A DNA stretch of 64,000 nucleotides. It comes from Alphaproteobacteria bacterium (GTDB taxonomy: Bacteria; Pseudomonadota; Alphaproteobacteria; CACIAM-22H2). Position numbers and translations under genes: made by a program. Below are positions 1 through 8,901 of the stretch, in pieces (the first letter of the stretch is position 1; every line of letters starts with the position of its first letter). The stretch spans positions 127,724-191,723 of the forward strand of contig JAFKFM010000006.1 of NCBI GenBank assembly GCA_017308135.1, read 5' to 3'. Below the pieces are notes generated by a model. That model saw only the letters and a program-made list of their open reading frames with translations, had not been told where the DNA came from and did not search any database.

Positions 1-1326
1 ATGTCCAACAACGCGGCCGTCACCGAAGACGGCGGCGAGATCGGCCGCGCCCAAGCCTTGCAAGCGCGGGCCGCGCGCATTCCCGCCAGCGTCCATATGA
101 ACCCGGTGCTGCTGAAGCCCGAAAGCGACACCGGCAGCCAGATCGTCGTGCACGGCCAGGTCACGGGCCGTGCCACCGCGTGCGACTATCATGCGCTGAA
201 GCCGAAGCTGCTCGGCGCCGTGCGCGACAGCTTCGCGCGGCTGAAAGCGCAAGCCGATCTGGTGCTGGTCGAAGGGGCCGGTTCGCCCGCCGAGATCAAT
301 CTGCGCAGCGGCGACATCGCGAATATGGGCTTCGCGATTTCCGAGCGCGTGCCCGTCGTGCTGATCGCCGATATCGAGCGCGGCGGGGCCATCGCGTCAA
401 TCGTCGGCACGCTTGCCGTATTGGAGCAAGACGAACGCGCGGCGATCGTCGGGTGCCTGATCAACAAATTCCGCGGCGACGCGACGCTGTTCGATTCCGG
501 CGTCGCCGAAATCGAACGACGTGCGGTTCCCTGCTTGGGCGTGATCCCCTATTTCGCGCGCGCACGCGATTTGCCGCCCGAAGATTCGGTCGGGCTGGAA
601 CAACGCCATGCGGGCCGCGCCGGCGCGATCAAGATCCGCGTGCCGCGTTTGCCGCGCATCGCCAATACCGACGATCTCGACCCGTTGGCGGCCGAGCCGG
701 ATGTCGATCTGGCGTTGCTCGAACAAGGCGACGCGTTGCCGGGCGATTGCGACGTGGTGCTGTTGCCCGGCTCGAAGGCCACACTCGGCGATCTCGCTGC
801 CTTGCGCGAGAATGGCTGGGATATCGACATCGCAGCACACCGGCGGCGCGGCGGCTGGATCGTCGGGCTCTGCGGCGGCTATCAAATGCTCGGCATCAAG
901 ATCGCCGATCCCGCCGGTCTCGAAGGCCCCGCCCAAGAAGCGGTAGGACTTGGCCTGCTCGACGCGACCTCCGTGTTGGCGCGCGAGAAGATTTTGCGCC
1001 GCGTGGAATCGCGCGACGCGATTACCGAGTTGCCGATCGCGGGCTACGAAATCCATCTCGGCGAAACCTGGTCGAACGAAGCGCCCTTGCTGTCGCTCGA
1101 CGGCGTGCCGGAAGGGGCGCGCAGCGCGGATGGCCGCGTGATCGGGTCCTATATCCATGGACTGTTCGCGTCGGACCACTACCGCGCGTCGTTCCTGGCC
1201 CAAGTGCGCGCACGCCCGGATTCGGGGCTCGCCTTCGAAGCGCGCATCGACGCGACACTGGACGCGCTGGCCGATCACATCGCCAAAGCGGTCGATCTCG
1301 ACCGATTGCTGGAATTGGCGCGATGA
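1..1326 (+). CDS. cobQ: Cobyric acid synthase CobQ (5'-truncated by window)
   Basis: Glutamine-dependent amidase of adenosylcobalamin synthesis that amidates side chains of adenosylcobyrinic acid a,c-diamide in the cytoplasm. Only the last 441 residues are visible: the first codon is the internal Met of the family's usual NMSNNAAV stretch, so the N-terminal P-loop lies upstream of the window. The synthetase part shows VEGAGSPAEINL near visible residue 90. The class I amidotransferase half is complete, with the nucleophile Cys291 in GLCGGYQMLG and His in GSYIHGLF. The stop codon sits 2 bp from the convergent cobD stop. Function is secure; the true start cannot be seen. Confidence 0.95.
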   Translation: MSNNAAVTEDGGEIGRAQALQARAARIPASVHMNPVLLKPESDTGSQIVVHGQVTGRATACDYHALKPKLLGAVRDSFARLKAQADLVLVEGAGSPAEINLRSGDIANMGFAISERVPVVLIADIERGGAIASIVGTLAVLEQDERAAIVGCLINKFRGDATLFDSGVAEIERRAVPCLGVIPYFARARDLPPEDSVGLEQRHAGRAGAIKIRVPRLPRIANTDDLDPLAAEPDVDLALLEQGDALPGDCDVVLLPGSKATLGDLAALRENGWDIDIAAHRRRGGWIVGLCGGYQMLGIKIADPAGLEGPAQEAVGLGLLDATSVLAREKILRRVESRDAITELPIAGYEIHLGETWSNEAPLLSLDGVPEGARSADGRVIGSYIHGLFASDHYRASFLAQVRARPDSGLAFEARIDATLDALADHIAKAVDLDRLLELAR

Positions 1327-1328
1327 AA

Positions 1329-2318
1329 CTAGAGCGCCATTCGGCCGAGGCCAATCGCGGCGAAGAGCAGCGCGTTGACCAGACACGCGGCGACGAACAG
1401 CCACAAGGCGCGGCGCATGTCTTCGAGCGTGGCGCGCGCCCGGCCCTGGCCGATCCATGGATCGTTGACGATCTCGCTGCCGTAGCGGCGTGGGCCCGCC
1501 AAAGCGAGATTCAAAGCGCCGGCGAACGCGCCTTCGGGCCAGCCCGCATTGACGGATTTATGCTTGCGCGCGTCGGCGATCGCCGTCTTGACCGCCGCGA
1601 AGGGCTTGGCGCCGGGCGCGACCAAGGCCGCCACCGCCACGATCAACGTGGACAGGCGCGCGGGGATGAAATTCATCGCCGTGTCGAGGCGCGCGGCAAA
1701 ACGGCCGAAATCCAGATAACGCTCGCTGCGATGCGCGATCATCGAATCGAGCGTGTTGACGGCCTTGTAGAAGAACAAGCCCGGCAGGCCGAACACCGCG
1801 TACCAGAAGCACGGTGCGACGACCGCGTCGGAAAAATTCTCTGCCAAGGATTCGATTCCTGCGCGCGCGACGCCATGCGCATCGAGACTTTCGGGATCGC
1901 GGCCGACGATATGCGACACCGCTTCGCGCCCGCCCGCGAGCCCGCCCTTGTCGAGCCCGTCGGCGACCGCGCGCACGTGATCGTAGAGCGAGCGCTGCGC
2001 GACCAGAATCGCGACCAGCACGATTTCCGCGATCCAACCCCAGCCGCGCGCGCGCAAGGCGTAAAGCAACGCGAAACCGATCCCGGCCGCCAGCGCGCCG
2101 ACGATCAGGACCGTCAGCGCGCCGCGCGCGCGCCGTTCGGCGGCCGAACGCTGCGGGCGGTTGAGTTTCGTTTCCAGAAACGCGATCAGCTTGCCGAGCC
2201 ACTGCACCGGATGGCCGATCACGCCGAAGACCGGGCGCATTTCGCCGACCACGGCGTCGAGTGCCAAGGCGGCGGCCAAGATCAACAAAGGATCGAAGGG
2301 TGCGGCGTGGGGAAACAT
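1329..2318 (-). CDS. cobD: Adenosylcobinamide-phosphate synthase CobD/CbiB
   Basis: Integral membrane enzyme that attaches the aminopropanol arm to adenosylcobyric acid to form adenosylcobinamide (phosphate). The 329-residue protein has the family size, several hydrophobic segments, and typical blocks HPVQWLGKLI near residue 35, NTLDSMIAH and PEGAFAGAL. The ATG at 2318 is chosen because the frame stays open far upstream but would then run through cobE on the other strand. It is inverted relative to the rest of the cobalamin genes, convergent with cobQ and divergent from cobE with a 47-bp gap that must hold both starts. Confidence 0.93.
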   Translation of the reverse strand: MFPHAAPFDPLLILAAALALDAVVGEMRPVFGVIGHPVQWLGKLIAFLETKLNRPQRSAAERRARGALTVLIVGALAAGIGFALLYALRARGWGWIAEIVLVAILVAQRSLYDHVRAVADGLDKGGLAGGREAVSHIVGRDPESLDAHGVARAGIESLAENFSDAVVAPCFWYAVFGLPGLFFYKAVNTLDSMIAHRSERYLDFGRFAARLDTAMNFIPARLSTLIVAVAALVAPGAKPFAAVKTAIADARKHKSVNAGWPEGAFAGALNLALAGPRRYGSEIVNDPWIGQGRARATLEDMRRALWLFVAACLVNALLFAAIGLGRMAL

Positions 2319-2365
2319 CGGCGCCACCTTGGCCGCCTTGACCGATTCGGTCAATTCCAACGCGG

Positions 2366-2761
2366 ATGTCGGGCATGATCGTAACGATCGGTATCGGCTG
2401 CAAAAGCGGCGCAGCCTCCAGCGAGGTATTGGAGCTGGTGCGCGCGACGCTTGCAGACGCAAGGCTTTCGCCCAGTGCCGTCGCCTGCGTCGCGACGATC
2501 GACCGCAAAAAGGACGAAGCCGCGATCGTCGAGCTCGCGGCCAGGTTCGGCGTGCCCGCGCGGTTTTTCTCGGCCGCCGATTTGGCGGCGGAAACGCGCA
2601 TCGCACAAGCATCGGAACACGTCTTGGACGCGGTCGATACGGCGTCGGTATCGGAAGCGGCGGCGTTGCTGGCCGCCGGACCGGACGCCAAATTGATCGT
2701 GCCCAAGCGCAAATCGGCGCACGCGACTTGCGCCATCGCCGCGACCGGAGATGTGCGATGA
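2366..2761 (+). CDS. cobE: CobE/CbiG C-terminal-type cobalamin biosynthesis protein
   Basis: 131-residue protein of the CobE / CbiG C-terminal family, seen next to the precorrin methyltransferases in aerobic cobalamin pathways; its exact step is not well defined. The start VTIGIGCKSGA and the block LAARFGVPARFF are characteristic. ATG 2366 is used; a second in-frame ATG at 2375 (MIVTIG) is equally possible and neither has a strong ribosome site. Its stop overlaps the cobM start as ATGA, so the two are translationally coupled. Confidence 0.85.
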   Translation: MSGMIVTIGIGCKSGAASSEVLELVRATLADARLSPSAVACVATIDRKKDEAAIVELAARFGVPARFFSAADLAAETRIAQASEHVLDAVDTASVSEAAALLAAGPDAKLIVPKRKSAHATCAIAATGDVR

Positions 2762-3513
2762 CCGTTTCATTTATCGGCGCCGGGCCCGGCGCGCCCGACC
2801 TGATCACCTTGCGCGGATTGGAGCGCATCCGGACCGCCGATCTGGTGCTCTTTGCGGGGTCGCTGGTGCCCGAAGCGGTCGTGGCGCAGCGCCGCGCGGG
2901 CGTCGACGCGATCGACACCGCGCCACTAACGCTCGACGCGATCGTCGCGAAAATCGAAGACGCGCATGCCAAAGGCTGGAACATCGCGCGCGTGCATTCG
3001 GGCGATCCGTCGATCTACGGCGCCATCGCCGAACAGATGCGCCGTCTCGACGCCGCCGGCATTCCCTACGAGGTCGTGCCCGGCGTGCCCGCCTTCGCCG
3101 CGATGGCCGCATCGCTCAATCTTGAACTCACGCTGCCGAATATCGTGCAGTCGATCGTGTTGACGCGCGTGTCGTCGCGCGCATCGGCGATGCCGGCGGG
3201 CGAAGATCTCGCCGCCTTCGCGCGCACGGGCGCCACACTCGCGATCCATCTGTCGATCGCGGGCCTCGACAAAATCGTCGCCGAATTGACGCCGATCCTG
3301 GGCGCCGATTGCCCCGCGATCGTCGGGCATCGCGTGTCGTGGCCCGATCAGGCGTTCGTGTCCGGCACGCTGGCCGATATTCGCGACAAGACAATCGCGG
3401 CAGGTTTCAAGCGCACCGCGCTGATTTTGATCGGGCGGGGTTTAACCGGTGCGGCGCAAGCCGCCGACAGTCGCCTCTACGCCGCCGAGCACACCCGATA
3501 TTTGCGCGAGTAA
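2758..3513 (+). CDS. cobM: Precorrin-4 C(11)-methyltransferase CobM
   Basis: SAM-dependent methyltransferase that methylates C-11 of precorrin-4 in the corrin ring pathway. The 251-residue protein has the SAM-binding GAGPGAPDL at residues 7-15, RVHSGDPSIYGA near 80-90 (the CobM/CbiF signature) and VVPGVPAF near 105. The start is fixed by the 4-nt ATGA overlap with cobE; the frame is open far upstream but that part is a shadow of cobD. The stop lies 1 nt from the convergent ankyrin gene, leaving no room for a terminator. Confidence 0.95.
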   Translation: MTVSFIGAGPGAPDLITLRGLERIRTADLVLFAGSLVPEAVVAQRRAGVDAIDTAPLTLDAIVAKIEDAHAKGWNIARVHSGDPSIYGAIAEQMRRLDAAGIPYEVVPGVPAFAAMAASLNLELTLPNIVQSIVLTRVSSRASAMPAGEDLAAFARTGATLAIHLSIAGLDKIVAELTPILGADCPAIVGHRVSWPDQAFVSGTLADIRDKTIAAGFKRTALILIGRGLTGAAQAADSRLYAAEHTRYLRE

Positions 3514-3514
3514 A

Positions 3515-4066
3515 TCAGCGCCGCAGCGCGTCGATGACGGCGCGCTTGTTGCCCGCTTGGGCGATATCCAACGCCGTACGGCCGGTCGAATCGGTCTTGT
3601 TCTTGTCCGCGCCGCTTCGCAGTAACATTTCGACGATGCGGATGTTGCCTTCGCGCGCCGCGATCATCAGCGCGGTCGAACCGGTGCGATCGTCGAGATC
3701 GGGTCTAGCCTTGCCGCGGATCAATTCCTCGACGACCCGCAGATGCCCGCGCTCCGTGGCCCACATCAACGCGGTACGATTGTCGCGATCGCGCCCGTCG
3801 GGATTGGCGCGATTTTCCAGCAGCAATCGCACGATATCCGGAAAATTATTGGCGGCCGCGAGCAGCAAAGCCGGCCGGAAGTCGAGATCCGGTTGATTGG
3901 GAGAATCGCCCGCATTCAGACGCTGACGGACGGCTTCCAGATTGCCATCGCGCGCCGCCTCGGCCAGAGGTCGGCGCTGGCGGATCTCGATATTCATCTG
4001 CGCCCAAGCGGGCATCGCGGCGGCAAGGGAAATCGCGGCCAGAACGGCCCGGCGTGTGATCGTCAT
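3515..4066 (-). CDS. Exported ankyrin-repeat protein
   Basis: 183-residue protein with an N-terminal signal peptide (TITRRAVLAAISLAAAMPAWA, cleavage expected after AWA near residue 22) and four to five ankyrin repeats from about residue 33 to the C-terminus, each with the usual ALMWATERGHLRVV or ALMIAAREGNIRIV helix pattern. Small periplasmic ankyrin proteins are common in Proteobacteria; some are linked to catalase or oxidative stress, but nothing here defines a partner. It interrupts the cobalamin genes on the opposite strand, 1 nt from the cobM stop. Confidence 0.85.
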   Translation of the reverse strand: MTITRRAVLAAISLAAAMPAWAQMNIEIRQRRPLAEAARDGNLEAVRQRLNAGDSPNQPDLDFRPALLLAAANNFPDIVRLLLENRANPDGRDRDNRTALMWATERGHLRVVEELIRGKARPDLDDRTGSTALMIAAREGNIRIVEMLLRSGADKNKTDSTGRTALDIAQAGNKRAVIDALRR

Positions 4067-4163
4067 GGGCCGGGATTAGAGCGAAGCGGGCGTCGTTTCG
4101 TCAAGCCGGGCCGGGGCTGGTATTGGCGGCCTCCGCGCGATAAAGTCGGGGACTGGTTTTCAT

Positions 4164-5018
4164 ATGATCAAGCCTATGGAATCTTTGCCTTTCGACATGC
4201 CCGAATTCGCGCCGGGCAGCGTGTGGCTGGTGGGTGCGGGCCCCGGCGATCCGGGCCTGATCAGCTTGCTGGGTTATCACGCTTTGCGCCACGCCGACGC
4301 CGTCGTCTACGACGCGCTGGTCGATTCGCGCCTGCTGCAAGCCGTGCGCGCGGGCGCGATCGTCGAATACGCGGGCAAGCGCGGCGGCAAGCCCAGCCCC
4401 AAGCAGCGCGACATCTCGCTGCGCCTGGTCGAGCTGGCGCGCGCCGGGCATCGCGTGTTGCGCTTGAAAGGCGGCGACCCGTTCGTGTTCGGGCGCGGCG
4501 GCGAGGAAGCGCTGACGCTGGTCGGCGCCGATATTCCCTTCCGCGTCGTCCCGGGCATCAGCGCGGGTGTGGGCGGGCTCGCCTATGCCGGCATTCCCGT
4601 CACCCATCGCGATGTGAACCAAGCGGTGACCTTCGTGACCGGCCATGGCGTGACCGGCGACGTGCCCGATGGGCTCGATTGGCAAGGCCTCGCCAAAGGC
4701 TCGCCCGTCCTCGTCTTCTACATGGCGCTCAAACATCTCGGCACCATCGCCGCCAATCTGATCGCCAGCGGGCGCAACCCGGCCGAGGCGGCCGCGATCG
4801 TCGTGCGCGCCAGCCTGCCCGATCAACGCGTGCTGGAGACCACGCTGGGTGCCGCCGCGCGCGACGCTTCGGCGCAGGATTTGCGCCCGCCCGGATTGTT
4901 CGTGGTGGGCGACGTGGTGCGCTTGCGCGCCGGGCTGGACTGGCTGGGCGCGATGGCGCATAACCGCCGTCTGGACGCCGATCCGCTGCGCAACGGGCCG
5001 CCCGCACGCAGCGCCTGA
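4164..5018 (+). CDS. cobA: Uroporphyrinogen-III C-methyltransferase
   Basis: Bis-methylates uroporphyrinogen III at C-2 and C-7 with SAM to give precorrin-2, the branch point to cobalamin and siroheme. The 284-residue protein is a stand-alone CobA without the CysG dehydrogenase domain. Motifs: VGAGPGDPGL at 23-32, VVYDALV near 47, KGGDPFVFGRGGEE at 102-115 and VVPGISAG, plus YAGIPVTHR. ATG 4164 is used; ATG 4176 (MESLPF) is an alternative. The short lipoprotein and cobB follow in the same direction. Confidence 0.95.
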   Translation: MIKPMESLPFDMPEFAPGSVWLVGAGPGDPGLISLLGYHALRHADAVVYDALVDSRLLQAVRAGAIVEYAGKRGGKPSPKQRDISLRLVELARAGHRVLRLKGGDPFVFGRGGEEALTLVGADIPFRVVPGISAGVGGLAYAGIPVTHRDVNQAVTFVTGHGVTGDVPDGLDWQGLAKGSPVLVFYMALKHLGTIAANLIASGRNPAEAAAIVVRASLPDQRVLETTLGAAARDASAQDLRPPGLFVVGDVVRLRAGLDWLGAMAHNRRLDADPLRNGPPARSA

Positions 5019-5044
5019 ACGTTCCGAAGACGAAGGAAGAGAGA

Positions 5045-5365
5045 ATGAGCCGGGTTGCCAATATCGCGCGTTTCGCCGTCATCGCCGCATCGCTCGCCGT
5101 TTTGGGTGCGTGCGAATCGCGCACGGTTTGGGTCAAGGAAAGCGCGCCCGCCGGGCAGCTCGCCATCGATCAGCGCGATTGCACGCGCGCGGCCAGCGGT
5201 TACGGCTATATCGAGCGCGGCTCGTCGACCGGCCTCGACGACGGCCGCGCGATGGGCGGTGCGGGCTCGGTCTCGTCGGATTCCTACCGCCGCTGCATGG
5301 AGCAGCGCGGCTGGCGCCGCGAACGGCAGGGCGAAACCGCGCCCGCCGGTTCCCAGCGCACCTAA
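5045..5365 (+). CDS. Small putative lipoprotein
   Basis: 106-residue protein with a type II signal peptide: hydrophobic stretch FAVIAASLAVL followed by the lipobox LGAC, lipidated Cys at residue 23. The mature part is short and polar, with two further Cys residues (RDCTRAAS and YRRCMEQRGW), which could form a disulfide in the periplasm. A well placed GAAGGAAGAGAG lies just before the ATG. It sits between cobA and cobB with no visible relation to cobalamin; no function is recognised. Confidence 0.8.
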   Translation: MSRVANIARFAVIAASLAVLGACESRTVWVKESAPAGQLAIDQRDCTRAASGYGYIERGSSTGLDDGRAMGGAGSVSSDSYRRCMEQRGWRRERQGETAPAGSQRT

Positions 5366-5374
5366 TTTTTTAAA

Positions 5375-6694
5375 TTGAACGGCGGCGGCCTCGTCTTCGC
5401 GGCCCCTTCTTCGGGTTCGGGGAAGACGACGCTCGTCCTGGGCCTCGCGCGCGCGTTGCGCGACCGGGGCCTCGCCGTCGCTTGCGCCAAATCCGGCCCC
5501 GATTACATCGATCCCGCCTTCCACGCAGCGGCGAGCGGGCGGCCTTGCCGCAACCTTGATCGCTGGGCGATGCGCGAAGACACGCTCGCCGGATTGATTG
5601 CCGAGGCGGGTCAAGCGCAGCTTGTCCTGTGCGAAGGGGCAATGGGGCTCTTCGACGGCATCGACGCGCAAGGAACCGGCTCTTGCGCCGACCTCGCGCG
5701 CTTCGCCGGCTGGCCGGTGATTTTAATCGTCGATGCGCGCGGCCTCGCCGCCTCCGCCGGACCGCTGGTCGCGGGTTTCGCCAACGCCGCGAACGCGCCG
5801 CGCATTGCGGGCGTCATCTTCAATCGCGTGGGCGGCGAGACGCATGCGCATATCTTGCGCGACGCCTTGGCGATTCACGCGCCCGATGTCGTCTATCTCG
5901 GCGCAATGCCGCGCGACGCGAAGCTTGTTCATCCCGAACGGCATTTGGGCTTGGTGCAGGCGCGTGAACGCGACGACCTCGACGCGTTCATCGCCCATGC
6001 GGCGGCGGTCGTCGCCACGCATGTCGATCTCGACGCGTTGCAAGCGCTCGCCGTGCCCAGCGCGCGCAAGGGAGACACGGCGACACCGCTGCCGCCTTTG
6101 GGTTCGCGCATCGCGATCGCGCGCGACGACGCTTTCGCCTTCGCCTATCCCGCGATTTTCGACGGCTGGCGCCGCCAAGGCGCGGAACTCTCGTTTTTCG
6201 CGCCCTTGGATGGCGCGACGCCGGAATCGAATGCCGACGCGATCTATCTGCCCGGCGGCTACCCGGAACTTCACGCCGGCAAGCTCGCCGCCGGTCCGTT
6301 GCCGCAAGCCTTGCGCGACGCGGCCACGCGGAACGCGACGATCTATGGCGAGTGCGGCGGCTATATGGTGCTCGGCCGCACGATGATCGACGCGAACGGC
6401 GTCACGCACGCGATGGCGGGTTTGCTGCCGCTCGACACGTCCTTCGCCGCGCGGCGTTTGCATTTGGGTTACCGGCGCGTCGTTTTGTATGCCGAAACGA
6501 AGCTGGGCGCGGCGGGCGGCGCGTTCCGCGCGCACGAATTCCATTACACCGCGATTTTGCGCGAAGGCCCCGGCGAACCGCTGTTCACCGCGTCCGACGC
6601 GCGCGGAAAACCCCTTGGTGTCATGGGCTTGCGGGCCGGACCGGTGTTCGGATCCTTCGCCCATCTGATCGACAGGGATGCATGCGATTCATGA
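5375..6694 (+). CDS. cobB: Cobyrinic acid a,c-diamide synthase CobB (TTG start)
   Basis: ATP- and glutamine-dependent enzyme that amidates side chains a and c of hydrogenobyrinic or cobyrinic acid. The 439-residue protein has the P-loop SSGSGKTT at 12-19, KSGPDYIDPAFH near 39-50, CEGAMGLFDG near 89-98, and a C-terminal class I amidotransferase domain with the nucleophile Cys327 in YGECGGYMVLG. No ATG or GTG precedes the P-loop in frame, so the start is TTG at 5375, 9 nt after the lipoprotein stop in an AT-rich spacer with no Shine-Dalgarno. The exact start is therefore uncertain; the function is not. Confidence 0.93.
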   Translation: MNGGGLVFAAPSSGSGKTTLVLGLARALRDRGLAVACAKSGPDYIDPAFHAAASGRPCRNLDRWAMREDTLAGLIAEAGQAQLVLCEGAMGLFDGIDAQGTGSCADLARFAGWPVILIVDARGLAASAGPLVAGFANAANAPRIAGVIFNRVGGETHAHILRDALAIHAPDVVYLGAMPRDAKLVHPERHLGLVQARERDDLDAFIAHAAAVVATHVDLDALQALAVPSARKGDTATPLPPLGSRIAIARDDAFAFAYPAIFDGWRRQGAELSFFAPLDGATPESNADAIYLPGGYPELHAGKLAAGPLPQALRDAATRNATIYGECGGYMVLGRTMIDANGVTHAMAGLLPLDTSFAARRLHLGYRRVVLYAETKLGAAGGAFRAHEFHYTAILREGPGEPLFTASDARGKPLGVMGLRAGPVFGSFAHLIDRDACDS

Positions 6695-6780
6695 CGCAGT
6701 GCAGCAATGATGCTTGCTTTCGCGCCGAATAGGACTAGCGTGGTGCGACAAATAGAAGCAAGTCTTCGGGCGAAATCGGA

Positions 6781-8004
6781 ATGCTTTATCAGATCTACGA
6801 TCTGCATCAGACGATGCTGTCGCCGGTGCGTTTGGCCGCCGAAACCATGCAGCAGGTGTTCAGCCATCCGCTGATGCCGATGAGCTATACGCGCATGGGC
6901 CGCGCGCTCGCCGCCGGGGCGGAGATGGTGGAGCGCGCGACGCGCCGCTACGGCAAGCCCGCATTCGATTTGAACTTCACTGTGATCGACGGCGACGAAA
7001 CGCCGATCGCCGAACAGGTGGTCGCGAGCAAGCCGTTTTGCGATCTGCTGCATTTCGCGCGCGCGACGAAGCATCATCGCGACGACCCCAAAGTGCTGGT
7101 CGTGGCGCCGATGTCGGGCCACTACGCCACGCTGCTGCGCGGCACGGTCGAGGCGTTGCTGCCCGACCACGATGTCTACATCACCGATTGGATGAACGCG
7201 GCGCATGTGCCGCTGGCCGAAGGCACGTTCGGCCTGGACGACTATATCGACTACGTGATCGAGTTCCTGGAATTCCTCGGTCCCGACACGCATGTGATCG
7301 CCGTGTGCCAGCCCTCCGTGCCGGTCTTCGCGGCCATCGCGCTGATGTCGGCCGAGACCCCGGAAGCCGCGCCGCGCTCGATGACGCTGATGGGCGGGCC
7401 GATCGACACGCGCGTGAACCCCACCAAGGTGAACCAGCTCGCGGCCGACCGCTCGATCGAATGGTTCGAACGCACGGTCGTGCAGACCGTGCCGCCGGGC
7501 TATCAGGGCTTCATGCGCCGCGTCTATCCGGGCTTCATCCAATTGTCGGGATTCATGAGCATGAATCTCGACCGCCATGTCGGCTCGGCGATGAAGCAGT
7601 TCAACCACCTCGTGCGCGGCGACGGCGAAAGCGCGCAAGGCCATCGCGCGTTCTACGACGAGTATCTCTCGGTCATGGATCTCGACGCCGCGTTCTATCT
7701 GGAAACGGTGCGCATCGCCTTCCAGGAACATGCGCTGCCCGAAGGCACCTGGGTCAGCCGCAATCGCAAAATCGACGGCGGCGCCATCCGCAATACGGCA
7801 CTGCTGACGGTCGAAGGCGAGTTCGACGACATCTCCGGCGTCGGCCAGACTTATGCCGCACACGCCCTCGCGCCCAACCTGCCCGCCGACAAGCACCGGC
7901 ATTGGCTGCAGCCCAAGGTCGGCCATTACGGCATTTTCAACGGCAAGCGCTGGCGCGCGGAAATCCTGCCGCAGGTGCGCGGCTTCATCCGCGACAATCG
8001 CTGA
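6781..8004 (+). CDS. phaZ: Intracellular polyhydroxyalkanoate (PHB) depolymerase
   Basis: Alpha/beta-hydrolase of the intracellular PHB depolymerase family, which hydrolyses the amorphous polyester of storage granules in the cytoplasm. The 407-residue length fits. The N-terminus MLYQIYDLHQTMLSPVR is typical, and the nucleophile is Cys176 in VCQPSVP rather than the Ser of a normal lipase box, the mark of this family. Later blocks TVEGEFDDISG and KVGHYGIFNGKRW hold the likely acid and His of the triad. No PHA synthase or phasin lies nearby. An 86-bp gap from cobB suggests its own promoter; the stop is 3 bp from the convergent transporter gene. Confidence 0.94.
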   Translation: MLYQIYDLHQTMLSPVRLAAETMQQVFSHPLMPMSYTRMGRALAAGAEMVERATRRYGKPAFDLNFTVIDGDETPIAEQVVASKPFCDLLHFARATKHHRDDPKVLVVAPMSGHYATLLRGTVEALLPDHDVYITDWMNAAHVPLAEGTFGLDDYIDYVIEFLEFLGPDTHVIAVCQPSVPVFAAIALMSAETPEAAPRSMTLMGGPIDTRVNPTKVNQLAADRSIEWFERTVVQTVPPGYQGFMRRVYPGFIQLSGFMSMNLDRHVGSAMKQFNHLVRGDGESAQGHRAFYDEYLSVMDLDAAFYLETVRIAFQEHALPEGTWVSRNRKIDGGAIRNTALLTVEGEFDDISGVGQTYAAHALAPNLPADKHRHWLQPKVGHYGIFNGKRWRAEILPQVRGFIRDNR

Positions 8005-8007
8005 CGA

Positions 8008-8901
8008 TCAGCCGCGTCCCGCGCGGGTGACGAGGGCGAGACCGGCGAGGATCGCCGCCATCGCGCCCCAGATATAAAGGCTGTGCGTCTCGCCGAAGAA
8101 CAGCCAGCCCCAGAACACGCCGAAGATCGTGCTGATGAATCCGGTCTGGCTGAAAAAGACCGGCCCGGCGAGCCGCATCACTTCGAAAAACAGCAGCGAC
8201 GAAATCCAATACATCGCCGCCAGCGCGATCAGCGCCCAGTCGCCCGCATGGGCCGGCGGGATCGGAATATGGGTGCCCTGCCACAAGGCCAGCGGCAGCA
8301 AGGCGGCGACCGAGCCGACCTGCATCACGCCCGCCAGCGCGATCGAATCCACGCCTGCGGGCCTGGCGCGCGCCACGTAGATGTTCGACAGCGCGTAAAA
8401 GAACGGGACCAGCAGATTGAGCGCCACCCACGGAATCATCGCCGGATCGGGCAGGCTGGCGCGCGGGCCCAAGATCAGCAGCGTGCCGATCACGCCGAAG
8501 CCGATGCCCGCGACGCGCAGGGGATGGAACTTGTCCATCGCGAAACCCAGCGCCATCGCATAGGTCATGACCGGCGACAGCGTGTTGAGCATCGAGGCGA
8601 CGCCCGCGGGCACGTGCCCGACGACGAACGCCATCACCGTATTCGGGATCGCGACCGAGGTGGCGCCGGCCAGGATCGCGTAGCGCGTATGGGGGATCAG
8701 ATCGCCCGCCCGCACACCCCGCCACCTTGCGATGGCGAGCAAAGCGATCGCGGCCGTCGCGCAAACGAAGATCGTCCAGGCCGAAGGCGCGATCCCCTCT
8801 TGCATCCCGATCTTGGCGAGCGAAAACTGGGCGCCCCAAATGGCACCCATCGCAAACATGTAAACCAAAGCGCGGTATAAACGGGCGGGAGGAATCGACA
8901 T
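8008..8901 (-). CDS. DMT superfamily (EamA) transporter
   Basis: 297-residue inner-membrane protein with about ten hydrophobic segments arranged as two EamA repeats (residues about 15-140 and 155-290), as in drug/metabolite transporters. The substrate cannot be told. The ATG used at 8901 overlaps the start codon of the divergent gene within one CATG; an in-frame ATG at 8859 (MFAMGAIWGA) is the alternative and would separate the two genes. Neither start has a clear Shine-Dalgarno. Confidence 0.85.
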   Translation of the reverse strand: MSIPPARLYRALVYMFAMGAIWGAQFSLAKIGMQEGIAPSAWTIFVCATAAIALLAIARWRGVRAGDLIPHTRYAILAGATSVAIPNTVMAFVVGHVPAGVASMLNTLSPVMTYAMALGFAMDKFHPLRVAGIGFGVIGTLLILGPRASLPDPAMIPWVALNLLVPFFYALSNIYVARARPAGVDSIALAGVMQVGSVAALLPLALWQGTHIPIPPAHAGDWALIALAAMYWISSLLFFEVMRLAGPVFFSQTGFISTIFGVFWGWLFFGETHSLYIWGAMAAILAGLALVTRAGRG

